Positions 1 through 9,598 of a DNA stretch of 64,000 nt are shown here, piece after piece. The stretch covers positions 434,001-498,000 of the forward strand of contig JAFJTR010000005.1 of NCBI GenBank assembly GCA_022559985.1, in the 5' to 3' direction. Numbering within the stretch: position 1 is the stretch's first letter; every line of letters starts with the position of its first letter. The position numbers were made by a program, and so were the translations under genes. The notes below the pieces were generated by a model. That model saw only the letters and a list, made by a program, of their open reading frames with translations, was not told where the DNA came from and made no database searches. The stretch is from Parastagonospora avenae f. sp. tritici 18332-5 (lineage: Eukaryota > Ascomycota > Dothideomycetes > Pleosporales > Phaeosphaeriaceae).

Positions 1-155
1 AATGCAATGGTGGGCAATTCCAGAAGTATATTACATTGAAAGATTGATGAGGGAAACAACTAGGATTCCCTCTCAGACCTCAGCTACCCGCTTAAGAAAT
101 TTAGGAAACACCCCGGGATATATAAGCGAAAGACAAATGCAACACGTCAACTTCT

Positions 156-1957
156 TCAAGTCTTGAGCTCATTGGGCTCCGCAGCAGCTTCGTCACTGCT
201 TCGGTGGCCGTTATGCTTGGGCGCACCGGTGATGCTCTCCTCACCCATATCCCAGTCCATGGCCAAGTCCTCAAGGGTGCGGCGCTTGGTCTCAGGAATC
301 AAGAGAGTGGTGAAGATACCAGCAAACATGAAGGCGGAGAAGATCTGCATGACGTGATTGAGCCATGGGCTGGCGTTGGTCGCTGTAGCGCCGCGAGTAC
401 GGAGGGGAGCGATAGCGCCCTGAGCGATGATGGAACCAATCTTGCCAGAGCCTGCGGAGATACCGTGGGAGGTTGAGCGGTAGCGGGTTGGAAAACACTC
501 ACCAGGCACGATGAAGGTGGTCGTGTTGGGTCCCCAGTTGAAGAATAGCTGGATCAAGACGTAGATGGCCATCATACCGTGGCCGCTGATGTGGTGGTAG
601 GCGAAACCCCAGACCAGGAAGAGGATGGTCAGGAAGATGAATCCAATCAGTTGGAGAGGCTTGCGGCCGACAGTGTCGATGGTGGCAACAGCGAGCCAGT
701 AACCAGGAATGGCACCAGCGCAGATCAAGATACAGTTACCAGCTGCGAGGTTGTATAGCTTGTGGTAGACTGTGGCACCACCTCCGTAGCCGATAGCTTG
801 GAGAACGGTGGTGCTGTTGAGACCGAGACCGTAGAAAGCGACATCGAGGAGCAACCACGACATGGCAGTTCCGAACAGAATCTTGCCGTTCCTGAGCTTG
901 CCGTAGAAGCGGAAGAAGTCGGACCAGGAAGCCACGGGCACCTCGAGCTGCTGGACTGATTGACGACGAGCAGCGACTTGTAGAGCCTCGTCAGGATGAC
1001 CCTCACCCTTCTGCCCAGAGATGTAATGCTTAACGTCCTCGTTCGCCTTCTCAACGTCACGAGCAACATCGAAAGTGTAACGCGGGGTCTCGGGAATGGT
1101 GAGGCGGAAGTAGAGCGCGATGCACGCGGGAACGATGCCAATACCAATCAGGGCACGCCACATCTTGTCGACGGCAATCTGGCAGTCGCCAGTGCACTTG
1201 CCGTAGGCGGTGGCCTGGTTGAGCTTCCCCTTGAAGCCAGAAACGAGGCAAACCATGACAACGGCTCCACCGAGCTGGCCGAAACCCTGCATGGCGAACA
1301 CGGCACCCATCATAGCGCCACGCCACTTGGTAGTAGCGAACTCGGAGGTGATGATGGAGGAGAGAGGATAATCACCACCGATTCCTGGAATTCGTTAGGA
1401 TACGGAATAGCAGGCCAGTTGAGAACAACATACCGATACCCATGAGAACACGCCAGAAGATGATGAGTCCAACGACCGAAGTACCGGGACCGGGACCAAC
1501 AAGGGACTGAGCAAGAGTGGCAACGATAATGAGGATCAGCTCAAGACCGTACATCTTCTTGCGGCCAACGATGTCAGCTAGCGCACCGAATCCGACCTGA
1601 CCAATAACGGTGCCGGCCGAGGTGGAGAGCTTGATTGCAGTATCTTGTGGTGTAGTGAGGGCGCCCTTGTGGTACACAATACCCAACATAATCGTCAGAA
1701 GAGACACGCAGAAGATGTCGTACGAGTCTGTGAAGAAACCGGTGCCAGCGACTAGAATGGCACGAATATGGTACCAGCCGAAGGGCGCCTTGTCGATTTC
1801 CGCGAGCGCAAGACGGCGGCGCTCATTTGGGTCTTCGATGTGGGCAAAGTCCTATCGCAATCAGCATACTGCGCAAACACCGGCGTCGAAAAAAGCTTAC
1901 ATTGTTGAAGTTGTGGAAGGCACTGTTGCCTCCCGCAGTCTTGTTAGCAGCAGCCAT
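156..1957 (-). CDS. PHO84: Pho84-type inorganic phosphate:H+ symporter (MFS)
   Basis: Plasma-membrane high-affinity phosphate importer of the major facilitator superfamily, 567 aa. Three exons: 1901-1957, 1434-1851 and 156-1384; introns of 49 nt each, the downstream one with a CTAAC branch site. The N-terminal half has the fungal phosphate-permease stretch GIGGDYPLS followed by SIITSEFA, and an ADIVGRKKM loop of the MFS type. The C-terminal half has PGECFPTRYRSTSHGISA, the conserved Pho84 motif, and ends in a hydrophilic tail. The length matches the family (about 560-590 aa). The start is the ATG giving MAAANKTAGGNSAFHNFNN, a typical cytosolic N-terminus. Family assignment is firm; transport of phosphate rather than a related anion is inferred from the motifs. 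The gene looks intact. Confidence 0.95.
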
Positions 1958-4108
1958 GGCGAAGCTTTGCCGAGACAATGCCTAGAAAGTCAAGAGTTTA
2001 GGCGAGGCTTGACTATTTTGATGGACAAAGGAAAGCCGGGGACACTTTGGAAGTTATATAACGAGCATGCATGCCCAAGCGCACATGCTTACTGCGATGC
2101 TTCTTACCTCTGTTACGGTAGCCAATAGCAACGGTCGCTCGACGCACGCAGCTAGAATTTGACATGCCGGAGCGGGCTCGCCGTGGATACCTACCTACGC
2201 GCAAAACAAATTCGCACTCTTTCACCAGTGAACAGCATCTGTCGCAAGCCCAGCCCGCCACAGTGATGCTTAGTTGCTTGCGGTCGCGGAGCCGTCATCC
2301 GCTTTGGGTGCGTGGGGCAGGTGTGGTGAAGTTGGGGTGATTAGGGGCTGTCACCCCCAGTTTCAGCCAATGAAGGCCCCACGTGGTGCGCTACCACAAC
2401 GCTAAGGTTACGTCTGGAACATCTTCTTTCAACAACACGCCGCCTGAGATGACACGGTTCGACGCTTTTTCGTCTTGTCTGGAAGCTTGGGTTGCTTGCA
2501 TTGGCTTGGTATGATATTGTGGCTTGCAAATCATTCGACTGCTTGAAAATTATGATACGCTACCTTCGAAAAGCTGATCCTTGCGTCTCGAGTCCGCTAA
2601 CGTTACTCAACAATGGCAGCATGATGGCTTGGTTGCAACGGAGCTGTTCCTATGGCTCGGTGATATGTCAAGGCAGACTGATCCGATCCTCACAGAAGGC
2701 CTAATGTCTCGTCCACAACGCAGCGTTTGGCCCTGTGTCGGTACATTTGTTCCCTTCGTACCGCCAGTCTGGTCCAGTCTAATTGCTTACCTCCCGTCCA
2801 TTGGACGGAGTTGCCGCAAAATGAAGGATCATCGTAGCACTGTTGCTGGACACTGTCTGCCATCTCTATCGATTGGGTGGACCTAAAATCCATAACGAGA
2901 CTGCAGTTGCCTGCAAACAGGAGATGGGTAGATCCTTGCGAGTGAGTGTCTCGATGAACATGCTGCTCGTCCCTGTTCTGTGGCTCGCTCAATTCAGCGA
3001 TCGATGACTTGAACCCATGACCCGAAGTCTGTCCGATTGCCAGATTTTACGAGCAACTCTTTCAGTTTTCCGTTCGAGACCTCAAATTGTCACCAATTAT
3101 TGCACGACCTCCAGGATCCGATTAGACATCCCTGGTAGTGGAGCTTCATAGTGTACTGCAGGGCGCGATCACGGTTCCGACCACCAGGTCTCGCGGGTAC
3201 TGCGGTACGCCAGCACGCGAAAGAGCCGAGGAACAATAGCTCTCGAACGGCTCTGGCTCCACACCGTAAATCTGAAGCGTTGCTTTTCCTGCTTTGAGCG
3301 AAAATCTCAGAAGATCTCATGATCGAAGCATCCTCCATAACGAGAAGCTCTCTCGGCATCGACCTTGGCTTGAGGATTCCATCGCATGCGACATCAAGCT
3401 TCATCGGTGTTCGCACCAGTCACGTCTGCCCCACCTCGCACGTTGGAGTAGATCACTGATAAGGGACACTCAAATACTATCACTATGACGCTTGAAGATC
3501 TCCAGATCTCCAAATCTTCCTAGACGTAGATCATATCATACTGCCACTACACAGACGCCCCAACTACGGCTGGTCGACTCTTACCGGCCTTTATCCGGAT
3601 CACACATCGATCGCGATCAACGTGCCGCCATCGAGCTAATACAGTACAGTCACGATAACCAGGACATCTTGCCATGTGCTAGAGTTTGACCTGGTTCGCC
3701 AATACATTTCACGTCTGGTGTGTCATGCCGGATGGTTCGACACTAATTTAATGGTGTTGTCTGCACCTGCCATTGTATTTGCAATTTGGTCCGATCCGAG
3801 TACCGACAAAAAGCATTATAGCCAACATCTCAGTACCATTTCGGTCCAGGCTGTGGGACTTTCAACCTCTATGAAGAGCGCACTGAAAAGCATGATGGTA
3901 ACACGAAAGGCTTAGACGAGGGAGCAGAAGGTAGCCCCTCTAAGTATTTGCAACTTTGCTACTGCCAGCACAGCAGCTTATGCCAAACCACACGCATTCG
4001 TTTCAATGCGTCGGAGATGTCAAGAAGAAGTCAAATATATACAACTAAACTCTATCACTCTAACAAGGCGGGTACTACTAATCGATATCCTCATCCTTAG
4101 CTTCTTGC
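1958..4108. other. Intergenic region
   Basis: About 2.1 kb between the phosphate transporter and the GH6 gene. Apart from the CACGTG site, open frames are short, overlapping and have no recognisable motif. I see no gene here. Confidence 0.5.
2380..2385. promoter_or_regulatory. CACGTG palindrome upstream of PHO84
   Basis: A perfect CACGTG lies about 420 bp upstream of the phosphate transporter start. CACGTG is the core recognised by the bHLH phosphate regulators Pho4 (yeast) and NUC-1 (Neurospora). A 6-bp palindrome also occurs by chance about every 4 kb, so the link is an inference from position. Confidence 0.35.
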
Positions 4109-5296
4109 CTAATCATACGTCGGTGTCAAGCTTGCATCCGCGTTCTTCACCAACATCTGCACGTACGAGTCGAACCATGCACCTGCCGCTGGTGCTCCCT
4201 CAAGACCACAGGCTCCATCACTCTCGCCACCGGGCTTGATCCACACAATGCTGTCAATGTGCGTGTTGTTTGTCTTGCTTCCTGGTACTGGTCCGAAACC
4301 TGATGGCTCGACGTTGCACCACTCGCCCCACTCAGCCCTCGCGCCTGGCTGCGCTACACGGCCCTGGTCGATGATGAAGTTTGAAGGCATGCCCTCAGCC
4401 TCGAGGTAGGCTCCAAGGGAAGTAGCGTAGTGCGACTCGTCCCAAGAAGGAGAGTATTCAGTGTAGTTCTCGCGCACGACAGCGTTGGCAGCGTTGTAGT
4501 TGGACACGTTGGTCGAGTAACCCCTGATCTTGGCCAACGGGTTGATCTTCTTCGCCATCTCGACGACTTTTGCAAAGATCTGTGCAGTCGGCTTCAGGTT
4601 GTCTGCCCAGCCGAGCCAGCCTCCGTGAGCGGCATCTAGGTACAGGCTCACGTTGGGGAATTGCAGCTTGGCAATTGCGTAGGCGATACCTTGCTCGTAG
4701 ACTGGTGTGGCGGTTGCGCAGAAGGGAACGCCTTGGTTGGTGATGGCGTTGCCAAGGGAGTCGGGCTCCAGAACGATGGCGAAGTCGAGATCAGGAGCTG
4801 AAGAGACGGCTTTGGCATAGGCGTCGACGAACTCTTTCTTGTAGATCTCGAGGCCGTTCTTGGCGATGCTCAATTCTCCAGCTGATTCGCCGGCAGAGCA
4901 ATCTCTGTCGGGGAGGTTGTAGAGGACGAGACCGACGATGACGCGCTTGTTTCCCTTGCGCTGGGAGCGGGCCTCCTTGATGACATCGTAGATGGTGGAG
5001 ACGAGAGCCCGAGTTGTCACCCAGTGGAATGTCGAGATGCTCTTCTGGACGGTACGCGTCTTTGCGGCATTGAGCGAGTCGTTCTGCGCCTTGAAAGCAG
5101 CAATGGTCTGGTCGAGCTTCTTGCTGTAAGACTGCACAACATAACGGTCCTTTCCAGGCCATGGGTTGGAGGTCTTGTTGCTAGGCACTGGCATGGGCAT
5201 CGGTGGTTTTGGTGCACCGGATTGCTTCGGGGGATGCGCCGATACAGCGCCAGCAAGGGCCGCCGTGGCCAAAATGAACTGAGTAAGTTGCACCAT
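4109..5296 (-). CDS. Secreted GH6 glucanase (cellobiohydrolase II-like, no CBM1)
   Basis: Glycoside hydrolase family 6 enzyme, 395 aa, single exon, predicted to cleave beta-1,4-glucan outside the cell. The start chosen gives a signal peptide (MVQLTQFILATAALAGAVSA) followed by a short Pro-rich linker. GH6 landmarks occur in order: LPDRDCSAGES (region of the catalytic acid Asp), LEPDSLGN, DAAHGGWLGW, STNVSNYNA, FIIDQGR, WGEWCN and WIKPGGESDG (the second conserved Asp loop). No Cys-rich cellulose-binding CBM1 is present at the N-terminus, unlike Trichoderma Cel6A. An upstream in-frame extension lacks a better start and would bury the signal peptide. Family is certain; cellobiohydrolase versus endoglucanase depends on loop lengths I cannot model. 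Confidence 0.94.
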   Translation of the reverse strand: MVQLTQFILATAALAGAVSAHPPKQSGAPKPPMPMPVPSNKTSNPWPGKDRYVVQSYSKKLDQTIAAFKAQNDSLNAAKTRTVQKSISTFHWVTTRALVSTIYDVIKEARSQRKGNKRVIVGLVLYNLPDRDCSAGESAGELSIAKNGLEIYKKEFVDAYAKAVSSAPDLDFAIVLEPDSLGNAITNQGVPFCATATPVYEQGIAYAIAKLQFPNVSLYLDAAHGGWLGWADNLKPTAQIFAKVVEMAKKINPLAKIRGYSTNVSNYNAANAVVRENYTEYSPSWDESHYATSLGAYLEAEGMPSNFIIDQGRVAQPGARAEWGEWCNVEPSGFGPVPGSKTNNTHIDSIVWIKPGGESDGACGLEGAPAAGAWFDSYVQMLVKNADASLTPTYD

Positions 5297-6533
5297 TTTG
5301 CAGAGACTTGAAGAGGATAGAGCGAGTGATGCTGAGCTGTCTGAAACAAACATCCAGGTACCCCAGGACCTTAAGTACTCTTCCGCTAAGCTCTTCACCC
5401 TGCAACTTGAAAGAACGCACGCAATCATGTGCTATACTTCCAAGGCCTGCTTGGAACCATTTTCTTCCCGCGGACCCATTGTCCATCCTCATCTCCTGTC
5501 CACAAACGGTACCGTCGGCCCGCCATTCTCGGCCAATCCCACCCTAGACCTCAGCAGCAAGGGTCTCTCGGATGCTGCTTTCACCACATCGCGGCGCAGT
5601 CCACCACGTCCCACCAGCAACCGCCCAAAAAGTCCCTCTACCATTCCCCATCGAACGCAAGTTCGCCTCCAGCAAAATAAAGTGCCGCGCAGTCGTGAGA
5701 TTAGCCAAGAGCACAGATGCCGGGTAAGTCCTGCCTGTCTTAATCTAATCTTGCAGTTTACCCGGATCCCTACCCCAGCCCGCTTTCCCCAGATCTGTGG
5801 TTCCGCAGATGCATGTCGCGCTTTTATTGGCGCAGCGGTCTCGGCTGGTGTGGTGTATATTGCACTTGAGTAGGATGTGAATCTCGCCTTGCAGCAGGTT
5901 ATGCATGTGTAATGTGTGGAAGATTCGAAGGGGGCTTCTAGCGCAATATGTAGCGCGCGACCTGAGGCTGAGGTCGAGAGGCGTGAATTGGGGATAGAGG
6001 CGTGCTGAGGGCATGGTGCATTTGGTGATCGTGCCGCAGTGTGCAACTGCAGATCTGGAGTGGTCGTCTTCCGTGTTCAATATGCGCAGCTCTATTAAGA
6101 GCGTAGCGAGTTCAGAAAAAAATCGGTAACGATCTCAGGTACAGTTGCAAGTACTTTGGGTGTTTGTGTGACAGTCCTTCCATTTTGGCTTCTTAGGGCA
6201 GGCCAGTCACGCGCCGCCGCGCCCGTGCTGCGGCTCAGTTTAGTTCAAGTGACGCTTCTGTCATATATGCAACGGGTCGTTGTCCTACAAGCGTTAGAAC
6301 ACGATAATATGCTCATCGTAGACTAGAGAATTGGACATGCAAGTCGCCATAAAATAGACAACCGAGTAGCGCCAGACTTTCGTTAGCGGGACATGACTCG
6401 CACACCAACAATTGACAAGACCGCGCCAAGGAGTGTGCACGTACTCCTGCTTCACTCATCCCGCACACCCGTCTGCCCACGCCAAATACTTAACCTACAT
6501 ACCTAGCAACATGAGTATTTGACACATGTCAGT
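5297..6533. other. Intergenic region with one possible small exon
   Basis: Holds the GH6 upstream region. On the plus strand, 5572-5723 reads from an ATG as a 50-codon open frame containing VPLPFPIERKFASS and ends exactly at a good GTAAGT donor. Several downstream acceptors exist but none gives a recognisable continuation. I do not identify a family, so this is only a candidate exon. Confidence 0.25.
6511..6522 (+). promoter_or_regulatory. Minimal upstream ORF (3 codons plus stop)
   Basis: ATG AGT ATT TGA sits 11 nt before the main ATG of the next gene. A second upstream ATG at 6526 opens an overlapping out-of-frame reading frame to 6567. Both would lie in the leader if transcription starts upstream of 6511. 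The effect on translation is inference. Confidence 0.35.
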
Positions 6534-7151
6534 ATGCCTGTCTTGGAGATCACTCAGCTCCGTCTGAAGGGTCTTCCCTTCAATGACCCCTCACTGCTGC
6601 AGAACCTCTCAGCTGTGCGAGAACAACTGCAGACCAAGTCTCAATTCTACACATGCATCGAAGACCCTACAAAGCTGTATATTGTTGGCATATGGCGAGA
6701 TCTAAAGCAACATCTCGACTTCCTCGCGTCTCCCGCACGAGATGAGGTGTTGGGTCCGCAGGAAGACATGCTTGACTTTGAGTGGACGGTCCACATTGAA
6801 GTAGAAAGTATCGATGCATTACCACTCGATGTTCCAGTATTGGCTATTGAGAGGGTGATCGTAAAAGAAGGTAGCGTGGTCGTATTTGAACAAGCTGCTG
6901 AAAGACACGCGCAACAGCTCCGGGGCGGCACCTGGCTACAGATTTTGTGCAATTGGCGCTGTGATACAGCATCGCCAAAAGCTGAGGCAGTCTTCCTGAC
7001 GGGATGGGAGAACGCGGAAGACCACTTCAGCTTCTTTGAGAAGCTGCAAGATCGCGACGGCCCTGAGGCGGCAGGCATGGTCGGACAACTACTCCTGCAT
7101 CATGCTAGGAATCTCGAGCGGGACGATTTTTACAGATTTCGAACTGGGTAG
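6534..7151 (+). CDS. ABM-like dimeric alpha-beta barrel protein
   Basis: A 205-aa intracellular protein, single exon, starting MPVLEITQLRLKG. The first half (LRLKGLPFNDPSLLQNLSAVREQLQ, then FYTCIEDPTKLYIVGIWRDLKQHLDFL) has the alternating strand-helix pattern and the W.D..QH..F element common in antibiotic biosynthesis monooxygenase (ABM)/EthD-type barrels. The second half repeats the pattern more weakly with FLTGWENAEDHFSFF. This suggests a two-barrel fungal ABM-domain protein of unknown substrate. No signal peptide or membrane segment. Two upstream ATGs precede the start. The domain call rests on pattern recognition, not a search. Confidence 0.6.
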   Translation: MPVLEITQLRLKGLPFNDPSLLQNLSAVREQLQTKSQFYTCIEDPTKLYIVGIWRDLKQHLDFLASPARDEVLGPQEDMLDFEWTVHIEVESIDALPLDVPVLAIERVIVKEGSVVVFEQAAERHAQQLRGGTWLQILCNWRCDTASPKAEAVFLTGWENAEDHFSFFEKLQDRDGPEAAGMVGQLLLHHARNLERDDFYRFRTG

Positions 7152-7250
7152 CATTCAATATTTATGCACTGCTCAGCTTTATTATTCCACCGTTCATCCA
7201 GAGCAATTCTACTGTCCGGCCGTCAGCATGTCTTTCGACAAGAACGAGCC

Positions 7251-8327
7251 CTACAGCTCATCATGCCCATCTTCATCATCTACATCCTCCGCCGCATCTC
7301 CAAACGTCTGTCCCGCACTCGCCTTCCCCCGCAAAATCGTCATCAACATCTCCTCCACCACCGCGCCCTCAATCTTCTTGCCCTGCGCATATTTGAAGAT
7401 CTGATCGTTCATCGGCGCATGTACGACCAACGCTTGCTCGCCAGCCATCTCTGTTGCGAAATTCGCTGGCATGTCGGGATACTGAGCCAAGTCGACTATG
7501 GCGAAGGTAACGTGGCTTTGCAACTTCTTGGCAATTGGAGTGAGTTCGTGGCGGACGGGAACGGTGTGGGTGGTGTGGGTGAAGATGTAGACGGTGAGTT
7601 TGTCGCGCTGCATGAATGTTGACAGCTCTTTCTCACTGAAATCTTTGATGACGCTTTTCTTGGTGGAGAGCAGGAAAGCTTCGATGTTCTCCTGTGTAAA
7701 CGGTCCATTCAGTGATAGATTGTCATTGTCGTTGTTCCGGTAACAGATAATTGATGAGACTTTCACGCCTTCTTTCTCCGCAATGGCTGAATCGGTCGAA
7801 TAGCCAAACATGAATTCTGTATGGCTACTCTCCGCGACGGATTCGTAAGTGGCTAGACTTTCAGTATCCGACGAGCTCAAAAAGGCAACGAAGACGATAT
7901 CGTCGACACGCCGGAAGTTCTTGTCTTCAGGGCCAAGTTTCGTCAAGACTGGCAGCTCGCGCCTCTTGATGAAAGATCTCAGCGCCTTCACGGTTCTCGG
8001 GCCTCGATATCGTGTCTCTTCCATCTCCTCGTCATTCTTCTTGCGCTCCAAGAGGCGGAAGGTAGGAAATGAATTTACGTCATAGTCCTGGCATAGTGCG
8101 ATCCCTATGTGGCAATCCATGGCTACAAACGGCGTCGAGACATCTTCCGCGGCTTTTGTGAAAATGTCGTTCAACGGAGCGATTGAATCCAAGGCTGTTG
8201 ATGTGAACGATACGAACACCCTCTCATATTCTTTCAATAGGTCGTTGAATTGGAACTCAGAGGGATACTCGATGAGTTTTGCCGATGCTAGAGCTGGCAA
8301 ACAGCTTAATAGTGTGGTGGTACGCAT
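7251..8327 (-). CDS. PDI-like thioredoxin-fold ER protein lacking CXXC, ending HDEL
   Basis: A 358-aa single-exon protein with a short signal peptide (MRTTTLLSCLPALASA) and a C-terminal HDEL, so predicted to be retained in the ER lumen. The first domain follows the PDI a-domain pattern (FVSFTSTALDSIAPL; YDVNSFPTFRLL with the cis-Pro; RYRGPRTVKALRSFIKRR), but the position of the WCGHC active site reads STALDS, so both redox cysteines are missing. Two further thioredoxin-like regions (about 130-225 and 230-335) follow, then an acidic tail. It is shorter than classical PDI (about 500 aa) and lacks the second catalytic a-prime domain. It probably acts as a chaperone or subunit rather than an oxidoreductase. 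It is divergently paired with the prolyl-hydroxylase-like gene. Confidence 0.8.
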   Translation of the reverse strand: MRTTTLLSCLPALASAKLIEYPSEFQFNDLLKEYERVFVSFTSTALDSIAPLNDIFTKAAEDVSTPFVAMDCHIGIALCQDYDVNSFPTFRLLERKKNDEEMEETRYRGPRTVKALRSFIKRRELPVLTKLGPEDKNFRRVDDIVFVAFLSSSDTESLATYESVAESSHTEFMFGYSTDSAIAEKEGVKVSSIICYRNNDNDNLSLNGPFTQENIEAFLLSTKKSVIKDFSEKELSTFMQRDKLTVYIFTHTTHTVPVRHELTPIAKKLQSHVTFAIVDLAQYPDMPANFATEMAGEQALVVHAPMNDQIFKYAQGKKIEGAVVEEMLMTILRGKASAGQTFGDAAEDVDDEDGHDEL

Positions 8328-8633
8328 CGTGAACGTGAAAAATTACAGAGACGCAGAAGCCAGGGAACGTTTGATGGAAGTTATAAAGCTCGGCTTGTTC
8401 ACGGAAAAATGTCGTGTTCTTCGACGAAGATCAGGTACGATGTGCACGTGTCCGAACTGTTGTCGAACTCGCCATGTTTCAGATTTATCACCCTGCGCCC
8501 GGATCTAACATATTCGCCTACAGATCTTGACAAGGCTTATATCGGTTTGCGATGCGCAGTCCATAATGTTGAATTTAACTTGCGCGATACTTCAGTAATT
8601 CGACTCCCGCGAATTTAGTCCTTAACAGCCATC
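8328..8633. promoter_or_regulatory. Divergent promoter of PDI-like and P4H-like genes
   Basis: The 306 bp between the two start codons must hold both promoters. It contains CACGTG at 8445-8450 within CACGTGTCC, which resembles E-box/unfolded-protein-response elements. No factor can be assigned from sequence alone. Confidence 0.5.
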
Positions 8634-9407
8634 ATGTTCGCATACACGCTCTCCATCACGACACTAGCTGTACTAGCTTCAGCGACGACATCAACACACA
8701 ACATTTCATGTCCGGAACATCTATACAAAACCCATGTCTTTTCCACCGATCCGCTCGTAATCTACATACCCAACTTCATCACACCCGACGAGTCTGAACA
8801 TGTGCAAACCATCTCTGCCGGAAAATTCACCTCTTCCCAAATCGCCGATAGTAGCGGCCAACAACACCTCGCCAGTACCCGAAAGTCTCAATCAACATCG
8901 CTAGAAAGCGACGACGTGGTTCGCTGCATCGAGCAACGCGCCCTAGAATTCCAAGGCTTCGATACCAAGCGCGAAAGCCTTGAGCCGCTTCAATTGGTGA
9001 AATATGGCGAATCGCAAGAATACCACTCGCACACAGACTGGTTCACTTCTCCGGCTCAGACTACCGCCGAGTATGGTGGGAACCGACAGTCCTCGTTTTT
9101 CGTCTATGTGCATGCATCAGACGACATCGTTGGCGGCGGAACGCAGTTTCCTCTTCTCGATGCGCCTGAGGATGAGCGGTGGTGCGCGTATGTCAATTGC
9201 GATGCGGAAATGAAGGATGGGGTTGTGTTCAGACCGGTGCAGGGAAACGCGGTGTTTTGGCGGAATATGAAGGACGGAGGGAAAGGGTTGGTTGGAGATA
9301 GGAGAACAGTGCACGCAGGTTTGCCGGTGCAGAGGGGGAGTAAGATGGGCATGAATATTTGGACGAGAGAGGGGGAGCTGGACAAGAAGTTCAGGGTGGC
9401 GGCGTAG
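8634..9407 (+). CDS. Prolyl 4-hydroxylase alpha-like 2OG-Fe(II) dioxygenase
   Basis: A 257-aa single-exon protein with a signal peptide (MFAYTLSITTLAVLASA), predicted to work in the secretory pathway. It fits the P4Hc domain: the iron-binding HxD is in EYHSHTDWF (about residues 133-135), the distal His in TVHAGLPV (about 227) and the 2-oxoglutarate-binding Lys in RGSKMGMNIW about ten residues later. GGGTQFP is the usual strand before the distal His. It should use O2, 2-oxoglutarate and Fe(II) to hydroxylate a peptidyl proline or another substrate. It is head-to-head with an HDEL-bearing PDI-like gene. The true substrate is unknown. Confidence 0.85.
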   Translation: MFAYTLSITTLAVLASATTSTHNISCPEHLYKTHVFSTDPLVIYIPNFITPDESEHVQTISAGKFTSSQIADSSGQQHLASTRKSQSTSLESDDVVRCIEQRALEFQGFDTKRESLEPLQLVKYGESQEYHSHTDWFTSPAQTTAEYGGNRQSSFFVYVHASDDIVGGGTQFPLLDAPEDERWCAYVNCDAEMKDGVVFRPVQGNAVFWRNMKDGGKGLVGDRRTVHAGLPVQRGSKMGMNIWTREGELDKKFRVAA

Positions 9408-9598
9408 AGATGGGATCTTGTAATAGTGAGGTGTGATCGCGTCAGCTGTATCATTCTAGAGCATGGTGATAGATATTGTTTGCGGATGTCAAGCGTTTTG
9501 AAGAACAACTGCTTGCTTGAGCACTTGTGTATCTCTACATCATGGACCCCTCCAAGATTCATTGTGCTGCACTCAATCTCTTTCACAAATCGGAATTA

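Noticed and set aside
2990..3060. tRNA-like word (GGGTTCAAGTC on the minus strand)
   Set aside because: The T-arm stem does not pair and no acceptor or anticodon stem can be folded around it.
5489..6046. 185-codon minus-strand ORF between the GH6 and ABM-like genes
   Set aside because: Composition is Arg/Ser/Cys-rich without domain features; it looks like an accidental open frame.
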